From the NCBI GenBank assembly GCA_017427685.1, contig JAFRSH010000002.1, positions 1 through 64,000 of the forward strand: a stretch of 64,000 nucleotides of DNA. Direction: 5' to 3'. Every line of letters starts with the position of its first letter. Position 1 is the stretch's first letter. This document shows, piece by piece, positions 17,455 to 25,880 of this stretch. The stretch is from Lachnospiraceae bacterium. GTDB lineage: Bacteria; Bacillota; Clostridia; Lachnospirales; Lachnospiraceae. Position numbers and translations under genes: made by a program. The notes beneath the pieces are model-generated. The model saw nothing but the letters and a program-made list of their open reading frames with translations. It searched no databases and was not told the origin of the DNA.

Positions 17455-17979
17455 ATGATAGTTTTGATAACAGGTGCGTCACACACGGGGAAAACGCTTC
17501 TTGCGCAGCGGATCCTTGAGGAGTACAAGTACCCGTACCTCTCGATCGATCATCTGAAGATGGGTTTGATCCGCAGCGGCAACACTGCGCTCACACCGGA
17601 GGACGACGAGGAGCTTACGGGGTATCTGTGGCCGATCGTTCGGGAGATGATCAGGACTGCGATCGAGAACAGGCAGAATCTCACGGTGGAGGGGTGTTAT
17701 GTTCCGTTTGACTGGAGGAAGGATTTTGATGAGAGATACCTTCTGGAGATCAGGTTCATCTGTCTCGCGATGACGGAGGAGTACATTGATTCGCACTTCG
17801 ATGAGATCAGGGGGCATGCGTCGGACATTGAGGCGAGGCTTGATGATTCGTATTGCACGCCCGGGATGCTGAAGAAGGATAACAAACGGTTCCTGGAAGG
17901 CTTCCGCGAGGCCGGAGAAGATGTCGTCCTTATCGAGAAGGGGTATGAGGAGGTCTACAGCCGGCTCAGTTCCAAGTAA
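17455..17979 (+). CDS. P-loop kinase-like ATPase
   Basis: About 174 aa from ATG 17455; a GTG at 17443, only 2 bp after GGAGAGG, is an alternative start. Walker A is LITGASHTGKTLLA; KYPYLSIDHLKMGLIRSG follows; a central NLTVEGCYVPFDW suggests a substrate pocket as in small nucleotide/metabolite kinases. The substrate is not identifiable. The gene is GC-richer than those to its left. Confidence 0.7.
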   Translation: MIVLITGASHTGKTLLAQRILEEYKYPYLSIDHLKMGLIRSGNTALTPEDDEELTGYLWPIVREMIRTAIENRQNLTVEGCYVPFDWRKDFDERYLLEIRFICLAMTEEYIDSHFDEIRGHASDIEARLDDSYCTPGMLKKDNKRFLEGFREAGEDVVLIEKGYEEVYSRLSSK

Positions 17980-18065
17980 TCCCTTAATCTTTCTCCGGTT
18001 CTTCCATGTCATTATACGACAGTATTCCCTTGGCTAAAAGATACTTCTACACTGCCTTCCATAAG

Positions 18066-18125
18066 AGCACACCCTCTCTATCGATATTCTTATAAAGAGG
18101 TGTGCTGACTGCCCACCTCTTTTTG
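18066..18125 (+). terminator. Stem-loop with T-run after the kinase gene
   Basis: AGCACACC..TCT pairs with AGA.GGTGTGCT (18066-18106), and TCTTTTT follows at 18118. Imperfect, so moderate confidence. Confidence 0.5.
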
Positions 18126-18201
18126 GCGCAAAAACGTACAATAAAAGATTAGGAGATTCATTAATGCTTTGCTGCACACATGTGCAGCGGAAAGGGGTTT
18201 T

Positions 18202-19584
18202 ATGAAGAAAATACTGACTCTGCTTCTTGCGCTCGCGCTTGTTGTTTCTGCGATGCCGGCGACAGCCAAAGCGGAATACATCGACCATGAGACGCAGGCG
18301 CTCGGGACCATGTCGAAGAGCAATCCCTCGATTCATCACGAGTTCTCGATCATCGAAGAGGAGGGATACAGATACACGTTTAAGATCTCGGGCAAGGCCA
18401 CGAAGGTTTACTACCATGTCGAGAACATGAACGGAGCCGACGGGATCGGTTCATACTTCTTCGCCGGTGACATTGACGGTGATTATAACCAGCTTGCTTA
18501 TGTCGGATTTGAGAACGGCGAGTCCGGTGCCACAGAGTCCTTGGGGGATCTTGCGGAAGGCATGTACTCCATCGTTGTGAACTATCCTCATTATACAAAT
18601 CTCGACAAGATGCAGGTCGGCATCGATGTCTACAGCGAAGGCTTCGGCGGGAAGGCCTACGAGTACAAGTCGTCTAAGAAGCCCGCAGACGATTCGAAGA
18701 GCAAACCGAAGACCGAAGAGCAGAAGATCACACTCTCGGACACCTCGCTTTCTCTCGACAAGGGCGAGACCGAAACCCTGAAGGCAACCCTCACCTCGAA
18801 GATCAAGAAGAAGGGCGTCACATGGAAGTCCTCGGACAAGAAGATAGCCACCGTTTCGAAGAAGGGCAAGATCACAGCCAAGGCCTACGGAACGGTCACG
18901 ATCACATGTACCTCCAAGAAGGACAAGAAGATCAAAGCCACCTGTACGGTGAACGTGAGGAAGCCCAAGACCGAGCTCCTGACAACCTTTGAGGAGATCG
19001 TTAAGACAAGCTTTTCGCCCATCAACCAGTACGTTAAGTACAATTCAAAGCCTTCTTACCAGACCGATGCATCCGGCAGGAATATCTGGAGTGCGGGCTA
19101 CACGGCTAACGGCGTCCTCAGGAAGGTCACCGCGTACAAAGAGAACAGCTATGAGAAGCTTGCATACACCCTGTGCGACGGTTGGGGCGGACCTGCGGTT
19201 TCACTCCTGACCGACGGAAGCGCCGATGTCCGCGACGATATCCTCGACGGATCGTATGACTTCAAGAAGGATCCCGCGCAGGTCGTTGTGGCTTGGAGGA
19301 TGTGGAAAGACAGCACCTCTAAGAAGGAGATCGAGACAGCGCTCAACACGAAGATCTCAGACGAGGTTTATGAGATCCTGATCGACAAGTACTCGTCAGA
19401 TTTCAGCACGCCCACGCTCATCATCTACGGCAAGAACTCTGACGGCAAGCTCATCGGTAAGTATGCCGGAACGCTTATGTACAACATGACGAAGAATTCC
19501 GGCTACTACAACGTAGTCGGCACCGATTCTTCGAATAAGACCGAGTACGGAACTTATTACTACGGTAGTATCGTGTACAAATAA
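18202..19584 (+). CDS. Secreted protein with bacterial Ig-like (BIG_2) domain
   Basis: ATG 18202 follows GGAAAGGGG; MKKILTLLLALALVVSAMPA then TAKA is a Sec signal peptide with a plausible AxA cleavage site. Residues ~65-165 are unrecognised; ~180-255 form a BIG_2 Ig-like fold (SDTSLSLDKGETETLKATL ... SSDKKIATVSKKGKITAKAY). The C-terminal ~200 residues form a Tyr-rich domain I do not recognise. Probably extracellular or wall-associated. Followed by a strong terminator. Confidence 0.8.
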   Translation: MKKILTLLLALALVVSAMPATAKAEYIDHETQALGTMSKSNPSIHHEFSIIEEEGYRYTFKISGKATKVYYHVENMNGADGIGSYFFAGDIDGDYNQLAYVGFENGESGATESLGDLAEGMYSIVVNYPHYTNLDKMQVGIDVYSEGFGGKAYEYKSSKKPADDSKSKPKTEEQKITLSDTSLSLDKGETETLKATLTSKIKKKGVTWKSSDKKIATVSKKGKITAKAYGTVTITCTSKKDKKIKATCTVNVRKPKTELLTTFEEIVKTSFSPINQYVKYNSKPSYQTDASGRNIWSAGYTANGVLRKVTAYKENSYEKLAYTLCDGWGGPAVSLLTDGSADVRDDILDGSYDFKKDPAQVVVAWRMWKDSTSKKEIETALNTKISDEVYEILIDKYSSDFSTPTLIIYGKNSDGKLIGKYAGTLMYNMTKNSGYYNVVGTDSSNKTEYGTYYYGSIVYK

Positions 19585-19666
19585 ATGGTAGATCGTCGTC
19601 ACTTGAAGCCGGTCGAACACGGTCACATGGCGGGAATCACCGAAACGAAACATCTTTAAATAGTCT

Positions 19667-19705
19667 AATACCCCGGAGTCTGTTTACTCCGGGGTATTGT
19701 TATCT
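19667..19705 (+). terminator. Rho-independent terminator
   Basis: ATACCCCGGAGT / ACTCCGGGGTAT with a 6-base loop, followed by TGTTATCTT. Confidence 0.85.
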
Positions 19706-19774
19706 TATCTTTAATTGTCTGTTCCGATCATATCACATAAGCGTAAAAAATAAACCTTAGTTTGTGAATAATAG

Positions 19775-19803
19775 TTGAATGTTTGGAAATTGTGTAGTAT
19801 AAT
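19775..19803 (+). promoter_or_regulatory. Sigma-A-type promoter of FIST-MCP
   Basis: TTGAAT - 17 bp - TATAAT, ending 120 bp before the FIST start codon. Confidence 0.75.
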
Positions 19804-19923
19804 ATTGGAGTTCCTAAACTTTTGTTTCGTATATCGTAAACCTGACATTTTAAATCACGCATACGCATGTAGCTATATCCGATATCGCATTTCGTACGCG
19901 TCACAGAAAGGAGTCAAATCCAC

Positions 19924-21018
19924 ATGAGAAGTATTGTCAGATCAAGCAGAGCAGGGAGTGTTTCGGCTGCTGTTTCGGAAGCAGTCGGCTCTGAATCCGC
20001 CCCTCTCGGAATCATTTTCCTGTCGGACTATGCCAGATTAACCGACATTTCCAAAGCCCTCCGCGACAGATTCCCCGACACACAGATCATAGGAACTGCC
20101 GGAACGGTTTATCACGGAAGTCAGATCGATGACAATTCGATCCTGATCGTAACTATGATCACCGGCGACGCATCGCTTTCCGCCGGAGTTATTACGAACC
20201 TTTCCACCTGTCCACTCGGCGATATGTACAAGCTGTCCGAGAGTGTGCGCGCGGTCAGCCCCAAACGTGACGACACTGTCTGCATCGAGTTCTGCACCAC
20301 GAACGAGGAGGTCCTCGTTTCTTCGATGAACGTCGTCCTCAAGCCCAACAATGTTTCTCTTGCGGGCGGAACCGTGTTCGGCGCACCCGAAGGTCAGCCC
20401 TCGCTCGTGTCGTATAACGGCACGATCTGTCAGGACGCCTGCGTGTACATGGTCATCAAGAATCTTACCGGCAACGCTTATGTGCTCCGGGAGAACATCT
20501 ACGACCGTGCCGGAGGTCCCGCGCATATCGCTACAAAGGTCAACCTCTCAAAGAAAGAGGTTACGGAACTCGATCACCGTCCGGCTGCTGACGTTTATGC
20601 CGCAGAGACCGGTGTTGCCCGCAACAACATCGTCAACAACGTAATGCAGGCGCCGTTCGGAAGAGTCGTGGATCAGGATATATACATTTCCTCAATGAAC
20701 GGCGTGGATGCCCACGGCGGTATCACCAACTATAAGAAGATCAATCAGAACGATGCCCTTTACATCCTCAAGCTTCTAGATTACCGCGCCATCAACGATC
20801 AGACCAGGAAGCAGATCTCACAGAAGATCGCCAGACCCTCGCTGATCTTCTCGGTAAACTGTATTTATCGCTATCTGCTCTTCAAGGATCAGGGCTATCT
20901 CACGGATTTCCTGACGGGCATGTCGAAGCTCGGACCGTTCGTCGGCTATATCGGCGGCGGTGAACAGTTCAACCGGCAGCATGTTAACCAGACCATGGTA
21001 TGCGCGGTATTTGATTGA
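19924..21018 (+). CDS. FIST domain sensory protein
   Basis: 364 aa; ATG 19924 follows AAAGGAGTCAAATCCAC. The N-terminal FIST domain shows APLGIIFLSDYARL and DTQIIGTAGTVYHGS. The FIST_C-like second half has MNGVDAHGGITNYKKINQND and PSLIFSVNCIYRYLLF, and ends FVGYIGGGEQFN. FIST domains are ligand-sensing modules of signal-transduction proteins, often suggested to bind amino-acid-like ligands. There is no membrane span, so sensing is cytosolic. The gene is followed after 18 bp by a soluble MCP, suggesting a split receptor. Confidence 0.85.
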   Translation: MRSIVRSSRAGSVSAAVSEAVGSESAPLGIIFLSDYARLTDISKALRDRFPDTQIIGTAGTVYHGSQIDDNSILIVTMITGDASLSAGVITNLSTCPLGDMYKLSESVRAVSPKRDDTVCIEFCTTNEEVLVSSMNVVLKPNNVSLAGGTVFGAPEGQPSLVSYNGTICQDACVYMVIKNLTGNAYVLRENIYDRAGGPAHIATKVNLSKKEVTELDHRPAADVYAAETGVARNNIVNNVMQAPFGRVVDQDIYISSMNGVDAHGGITNYKKINQNDALYILKLLDYRAINDQTRKQISQKIARPSLIFSVNCIYRYLLFKDQGYLTDFLTGMSKLGPFVGYIGGGEQFNRQHVNQTMVCAVFD

Positions 21019-21036
21019 AGATAAGGAGGAACCTGT

Positions 21037-21993
21037 ATGTTTTGGAATAAAAAATCTAACAACACAGAGTACGTGACAGAGCGATCCGCAGATACATATC
21101 CCTCCGATCTGAGCAGAAGGCTGTCTCCTATAGCCGAATCGAGCAAATACCTTCTTTCGGAGAAGGATCGTCTTCAACAGGAGGGAGACGATTTCAGAAG
21201 TATCAGCGATTCGTTCGGTATACTGTCCGAACAGGAGCAGGATGTAAAAAGCTCGGTAGACAATTTCAGAGAGAAGTTTGACGAAGTCAGCGCGGTGACC
21301 GACGAGTTCGATACCATCGTGAAGGATATTCACAAGACGGTATCCAGTACAAACGAGAATATCGATAATGTCAGGAACTCATCAAATTCGGTCAATGAAA
21401 TGATCGCTTCGGTAAGTGACGCCATCAAGGATTTCCGTGAGAATTTCGATACGATCCTTCAGACGATCGACAAGGTAAACGGTATCGCCAACCAGACCAA
21501 CCTGCTCGCACTCAATGCCAATATCGAGGCGGCTCGTGCCGGTGAGGCGGGACGCGGATTCGCTGTTGTTGCGGATCAGGTCAACGTTCTCGCCGCAGAC
21601 ACCAAGAATCTCGTTGCGACCATTAAGACTGCTATGGAGACCCTCGAGAGCAACAATAATCGGCTTCTCGATTCGATCGGCAAGACCCAGGAGGCCATGT
21701 CCAGATCGCTTGAATATATCGGACACACCGAGCAGGTAGTCGGGAGCATCACAGAGGTTGCTACTCTGATAAGCGAGAAGAACAGGGATATGGATGCAGC
21801 GTTTGACGAATGCCGCAAGTGCCTGATCGATGTTGATAAGACTATCGACTCGTCACAGAGTTATTTCGAGGATGTCAGCCGGAACCTTGATAAGATGGAA
21901 CGCACCATCACCAAAAAGAGCCTGATCTTCGAGGATATGACCAACATCCTCGAGCAGTACCCCGCTATGATCGAAAGCATAATCCGCAAATAA
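21037..21993 (+). CDS. Soluble methyl-accepting chemotaxis protein
   Basis: 318 aa, no transmembrane helix. The C-terminal MCP signalling hairpin includes [20 protein letters not shown] followed by [11 protein letters not shown]. The N-terminal ~100 residues are a charged coiled coil without a recognised sensor. Family role: scaffold for CheW/CheA. With the FIST gene 18 bp upstream it likely receives input from that protein; this is inference. Ends before a strong terminator. Confidence 0.9.
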   Translation: MFWNKKSNNTEYVTERSADTYPSDLSRRLSPIAESSKYLLSEKDRLQQEGDDFRSISDSFGILSEQEQDVKSSVDNFREKFDEVSAVTDEFDTIVKDIHKTVSSTNENIDNVRNSSNSVNEMIASVSDAIKDFRENFDTILQTIDKVNGIANQTNLLALNANIEAARAGEAGRGFAVVADQVNVLAADTKNLVATIKTAMETLESNNNRLLDSIGKTQEAMSRSLEYIGHTEQVVGSITEVATLISEKNRDMDAAFDECRKCLIDVDKTIDSSQSYFEDVSRNLDKMERTITKKSLIFEDMTNILEQYPAMIESIIRK

Positions 21994-22017
21994 TACCCGG
22001 CCGGATCGATATAAAGC

Positions 22018-22055
22018 AAAAGCCAAGGAGGTTAATATCCTTGGCTTTTGTAATT
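22018..22055 (+). terminator. Rho-independent terminator
   Basis: AAAAGCCAAGGA / TCCTTGGCTTTT, 8-base loop. Confidence 0.88.
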
Positions 22056-22061
22056 AAATCG

Positions 22062-22090
22062 TTAAACTCGTCCCGGAAAAAGAGTATAAT
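22062..22090 (+). promoter_or_regulatory. Promoter of larE
   Basis: TTAAAC - 17 bp - TATAAT, 32 bp before ATG 22123. Confidence 0.6.
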
Positions 22091-22122
22091 ACTATCAGAA
22101 GAACATGGCGAAAGGAAAAAGT

Positions 22123-22965
22123 ATGAATGATTATTACGAGCAGCTTGCGGATGAGCAGAAGGAAAAATTGGACAAGCTCAAAGAGACGATAGCGGCACTC
22201 GGGAGCCTGGCGGTCGGATTCTCCGGCGGGGTCGATTCCTGCCTGCTTTTGGCGGTTGCTCATGAGGTGCTGGGAGACCGACTGATCGCAGTAACCGGGA
22301 TCGATGCTTCAATCCCCGAAAGGGAGATTGATGAAGCCGGGGCTTTCTGCAAGGAGCATGGGATCAGGCACATCATTCACAGGTTTGACCCGATGAAGGA
22401 AGAGGGCTACAGGAACAACGGTCCGGACAGATGCTACTTCTGCAAGCGCGGACTCTTCTCCGAGATCAAGCAGATAGCCGTGGAGAACGGGATCGAATAT
22501 ACAGCTGAAGGCTCGAACATGGACGATCTCGGTGATTACCGTCCCGGACTCAAAGCCGTGGCTGAGCTGTCAGTCAGGAGCCCCCTGAGGGAAGCCGGAC
22601 TGTACAAATCCGATATCCGTCTGATCTCCAAAGCGATGGGGCTTCCGACATGGAGCAAGCCGGCCTACGCATGCCTTGCGTCACGCTTTGTCTACGGCGA
22701 AGAGATCACCGAAGAGAAGCTGCACATGATAGACCGCGCCGAGCAGTTCCTGATCGAACGCGGCTTCATCGAGGAGCGTGTCCGCATGCACGGCAATATC
22801 GCAAGGATCGAGGTCGCTCCGGCAGATATTCCTCGCCTCGCGTCGGACGAGATCAGAGAAGCGGTCTGCGAGGAGTTCAAGAAACTGGGATTTATGTTCG
22901 TGACTCTGGATCTCAAGGGATACCGCACGGGAAGTATGAATGCGACGATAAAGTCGTCGAACTGA
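22123..22965 (+). CDS. larE: ATP-dependent sacrificial sulfur transferase LarE
   Basis: 280 aa from ATG 22123 (GAAAGGAAAAAG upstream), preferred over the ATG 18 bp earlier. PP-loop GFSGGVDSCLLL near residue 33, GPDRCYFCKRGLFSEIK, SNMDDLGDYRPGL, and KPAYACLASRF, whose cysteine (~residue 184) aligns with the sacrificial/Fe-S cysteine region of LarE. LarE supplies sulfur to the nickel-pincer cofactor of lactate racemase-type enzymes. No larA, larB or larC is in the window. The next gene follows after 28 bp. Confidence 0.9.
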   Translation: MNDYYEQLADEQKEKLDKLKETIAALGSLAVGFSGGVDSCLLLAVAHEVLGDRLIAVTGIDASIPEREIDEAGAFCKEHGIRHIIHRFDPMKEEGYRNNGPDRCYFCKRGLFSEIKQIAVENGIEYTAEGSNMDDLGDYRPGLKAVAELSVRSPLREAGLYKSDIRLISKAMGLPTWSKPAYACLASRFVYGEEITEEKLHMIDRAEQFLIERGFIEERVRMHGNIARIEVAPADIPRLASDEIREAVCEEFKKLGFMFVTLDLKGYRTGSMNATIKSSN

Positions 22966-22993
22966 TAAACCCTGACACGAAAGGAAGGCAGAC

Positions 22994-24244
22994 ATGAATA
23001 CTATCAAAGCATTGTTACTTAAGGTTTGTTCAGGTATGGCGATCGCTTCTCTGATCGCGGTGATCATCGCACCCCTTGCGGGGAGCACGAGTGAAGCACA
23101 GGCAGCGAACGCTTATGTGACCTCGCTCACGCTTTCAAACAAGAGCGTAACGCTTATAGAGGACGAGGTCGAGAAAGCTGTCGTGACCGCGACTGTGAAA
23201 GCCTCGGGAAGCGCGAAGAAAACGATCACAGCCAAGTCTTCCGACAAGGAAGTGGCGACGGTCAAGGTCGGCAAGGCGAAGTCCGGCGTTACCAAGATCA
23301 CGATCATAGCCGGGGACTCCGGAACTTGTACCATAAGCGTTAAGACAAAGGGCAAGAACTCCTCGGGCAAAAAGCTCACTCAGAAGATAAAGGTCATCGT
23401 CGAGGATGATGCGGATGATGACGACGACGTGAAGGACACAGGTAAGCCGGTGGTTTCCGCGGAAGTCACCGTGAAGGTCACCTCCGAAACCTTCTCCGGC
23501 AAGTACGAGACCAACGAGAGCGGGAAGCCCGAGATCAAGGAGGCCAACGACCTCACGAGAAAGTACATCAGCTTCGATCCCTGGCCTACAACCGTAGAAC
23601 AGGTAGAATACGTCATCAAGAACTACACCGATCCTTACGTGACGGCGGCTCTGTTCGTGGTTGCGCTCGACAACTTCGAGAAGGGCAAGGACATGAACGA
23701 CCGCAGTGGTGTGATGTTCGACATGATCGAATCGATCTACACGGGTGCCGGCATCCTCGACAAGTCGACATACAAGGTCGACAACTTTGCGGTTCAGCGC
23801 ATCAACGTCAATTACGGAATGGGAGAGACACTTATCGACGGCGGTTCCAAGGTTCCGATCAGCAGTTTCGCGCCCCGTGCGTACATGAAGGGTGCTACAC
23901 CCGGGAACAACTACACGCCGGACGGCGGCAGCGACAAGACGAAGTGGCAGATCGTTGTGGACGAGTACGTCTATAACGGCGATATCGACAACGGCTACAT
24001 AACCGTCTGCCCTCAAAGATACACGCTCGAGAAGGAGACTGAGATCTCGACTCCCGTTTATGTCGAGCACAATGCGATCCTTCGTATCGGAATGCGCAGG
24101 CATAAGGCGAGCGGTGTCTGGGTTCCCACACCCGTGTCGGCGCTTACGGGTGAGGTGAGCGGCAATGTGAAGCCTTTCGATATCACCTCGACCGTTCTTT
24201 TCTCGAACAACTACGTACCGCCCGTGATCGATCAGGGATTCTGA
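22994..24244 (+). CDS. Secreted Ig-like domain protein with unrecognised C-terminal domain
   Basis: 416 aa. Signal peptide: MAIASLIAVIIAPLAG then SEAQA. Residues ~45-140 form an Ig-like (BIG_2-like) domain with alternating TVKA/KSSDKEVATV strands, ending in an Asp-rich linker (EDDADDDDDVKD). The C-terminal ~230 residues (FDPWPTTVEQVEYVIKNY ... PQRYTLEKETE) form a globular domain resembling uncharacterised Clostridial exoprotein domains, possibly DUF6935 (from memory, uncertain). The 3' end overlaps the convergent MATE gene by 13 bp. Confidence 0.75.
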   Translation: MNTIKALLLKVCSGMAIASLIAVIIAPLAGSTSEAQAANAYVTSLTLSNKSVTLIEDEVEKAVVTATVKASGSAKKTITAKSSDKEVATVKVGKAKSGVTKITIIAGDSGTCTISVKTKGKNSSGKKLTQKIKVIVEDDADDDDDVKDTGKPVVSAEVTVKVTSETFSGKYETNESGKPEIKEANDLTRKYISFDPWPTTVEQVEYVIKNYTDPYVTAALFVVALDNFEKGKDMNDRSGVMFDMIESIYTGAGILDKSTYKVDNFAVQRINVNYGMGETLIDGGSKVPISSFAPRAYMKGATPGNNYTPDGGSDKTKWQIVVDEYVYNGDIDNGYITVCPQRYTLEKETEISTPVYVEHNAILRIGMRRHKASGVWVPTPVSALTGEVSGNVKPFDITSTVLFSNNYVPPVIDQGF

Positions 24245-25605
24245 TCGGAAGTCTTCTCCACCACGGATTTACCGACCCATTTCTTCCTGAACCAGTAATA
24301 CATGACGATCAGACCTCTGATACACTCGTCGGTCGCGGTTCCCGCGAAGATACCGGCGACACCGAAGCCCATCGACACGCCCATTACGTAGCCGGTCGTG
24401 AGGCCGAGTCCCCAGTTGCTGAGGATCCCCGCGATGAGAGGGAAGATGTAAGCTCCCGCGGCCTTAAGACTGCTCACGAAGGTCATGTTGAGGCAACGTC
24501 CAGCCTCGACGAAGATATCGACGATCATGATGGACTGCCCGAGCATGATGATGTTCTCGTTGTCAGTGAAGATATGCAGCGTGTAACTGCACAGTATCGC
24601 GTTAATGGAAGCGAGAGCAATGGTTATGGGCATGGACGTACGGAGTGTCCTAAACACACGCTTGTAGGCCTCTTCCGTCTTGTCCGCACCGACCAGGTGA
24701 CCCGTGATGATCTGCGTGGACATGGCGCAGGCGTTGGAGAAGATCATAGCGAAGGATATAAGCGTATTACAATAAGCTCTCGCGTTGACCGCGTCGTTAC
24801 CCATCGCGTTGACGAAGGAGAGCAGTGTTGTCTGATATACATTATAGGTAAGGTTCTCACCCGCCGAGGGGAGACCGATCTTGATCATCCTGACAAGCAG
24901 CTTGCCGGGGAACGGCTTTAAGAACCGAAGCGAGATCTTACCTATCTTAGCTTTGTAGAAGAACACGAAGAGTACGATCACCGCGAGCACTCTTGCGGCA
25001 ACGGTCGAGATAGCAACACCTTCGACACCCATGTTGAGGTGCGAGAGCGGACCGTAGAGGAAGAGGTAGTTGCCGACGATATTGACGGCGTTGATCGCGA
25101 GCGATACCCACATGCCGATCTTGGTGTAGCCGTTGCAACGGAGGATCTGCAGCATTACGTTGAAAACGGCCATCACGAAGCCCGATCCGCCGACGATGTA
25201 GATGTAGATCATCGAGTAGGGGCGCATCTCGGGTGATACATGAAGGAAATCCATGATCAGAGGGTTGGCCGCGCAGAACGCCGCGCTGAGTGCCATGCCG
25301 AGCCCGAGGTTCATCATTATGGCCAGAGTGTAGATCATGTTCATCTTCTCGTACCACTTGGCACCGAGGTACTGCGCCACAACAACGCTCGTCGCGGTTG
25401 CGATGACGTTGAAGAGGATGTTCATCATGAACATGATCGTGTTCGCGTTTCCTACCGCACCGACCGCGTACTCGTCGTAGTGACTGAGCATGATCGTGTC
25501 AACGTTGTTGAGCATAGTGCCCAGGAGCAGTTCGAGAAACATCGGCCCCGCCAGTCTGAGCAGCGGAGTTTTTTCATCTATAACAACAGTATTCTTATTC
25601 TTCAT
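24232..25605 (-). CDS. MATE family multidrug/metabolite exporter
   Basis: 457 aa, about 12 hydrophobic helices. Starts with the family-typical LLRLAGPMFLELLLGTMLNN and VDTIMLSHYDEYAVGAVG; a second-half counterpart is RMIKIGLPSAGENLTYNVYQ. Cation-coupled export of small organic molecules, substrate not predictable. It overlaps the convergent Ig-like gene by 13 bp. A 12-bp palindrome lies about 50 bp upstream of its start. Confidence 0.9.
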   Translation of the reverse strand: MKNKNTVVIDEKTPLLRLAGPMFLELLLGTMLNNVDTIMLSHYDEYAVGAVGNANTIMFMMNILFNVIATATSVVVAQYLGAKWYEKMNMIYTLAIMMNLGLGMALSAAFCAANPLIMDFLHVSPEMRPYSMIYIYIVGGSGFVMAVFNVMLQILRCNGYTKIGMWVSLAINAVNIVGNYLFLYGPLSHLNMGVEGVAISTVAARVLAVIVLFVFFYKAKIGKISLRFLKPFPGKLLVRMIKIGLPSAGENLTYNVYQTTLLSFVNAMGNDAVNARAYCNTLISFAMIFSNACAMSTQIITGHLVGADKTEEAYKRVFRTLRTSMPITIALASINAILCSYTLHIFTDNENIIMLGQSIMIVDIFVEAGRCLNMTFVSSLKAAGAYIFPLIAGILSNWGLGLTTGYVMGVSMGFGVAGIFAGTATDECIRGLIVMYYWFRKKWVGKSVVEKTSDQNP

Positions 25606-25651
25606 CCCTTTTTCCCGTTCGAATGTTTTGTCTTATGTTCACTGACATAAT

Positions 25652-25663
25652 ACAACCGGTTGT
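25652..25663. promoter_or_regulatory. Palindrome ACAACCGGTTGT upstream of MATE gene
   Basis: Perfect 12-bp dyad, 47-58 bp before the MATE start codon on the minus strand; position and symmetry suit a dimeric repressor site. Confidence 0.45.
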
Positions 25664-25760
25664 GTGTTTAAGACAATCGGATATCGACTCCGGCCTGTTC
25701 ATTTTTTGTTCAAACAGGGAAAATATTCTTCTTTTTTTGGCGGAACACGATATTTGATGT

Positions 25761-25789
25761 TTGAAAAAAGAACTGTTTCATGCTAAAAT
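25761..25789 (+). promoter_or_regulatory. Promoter of dCache MCP
   Basis: TTGAAA - 17 bp - TAAAAT. Downstream at 25853 is CATAAACGTTA, one base off the recurrent CATAAGCGTTA word, then AGGAGG. Confidence 0.7.
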
Positions 25790-25880
25790 ATGATTTGCGT
25801 ATGATTATGTTCCGTATTGTGAATAGGACAGCCATTTACTATACGGAGACGACATAAACGTTAATAGGAGGTTTTGGAGT

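Larger units (their letters stand above)
19585..19923 (+). other. Intergenic region between the Ig-like gene and FIST gene
   Basis: Contains the terminator at 19667-19705, the CATAAGCGTAA word at 19736-19746, a consensus promoter at 19775-19803 and a ~110-nt 5' leader with no structure that I recognise. Confidence 0.6.

Noticed and set aside
23135..24103. 322-codon minus-strand frame opposite the Ig-like protein gene
   Set aside because: Antisense shadow of a GC-rich gene with signal peptide and domain support on the plus strand.
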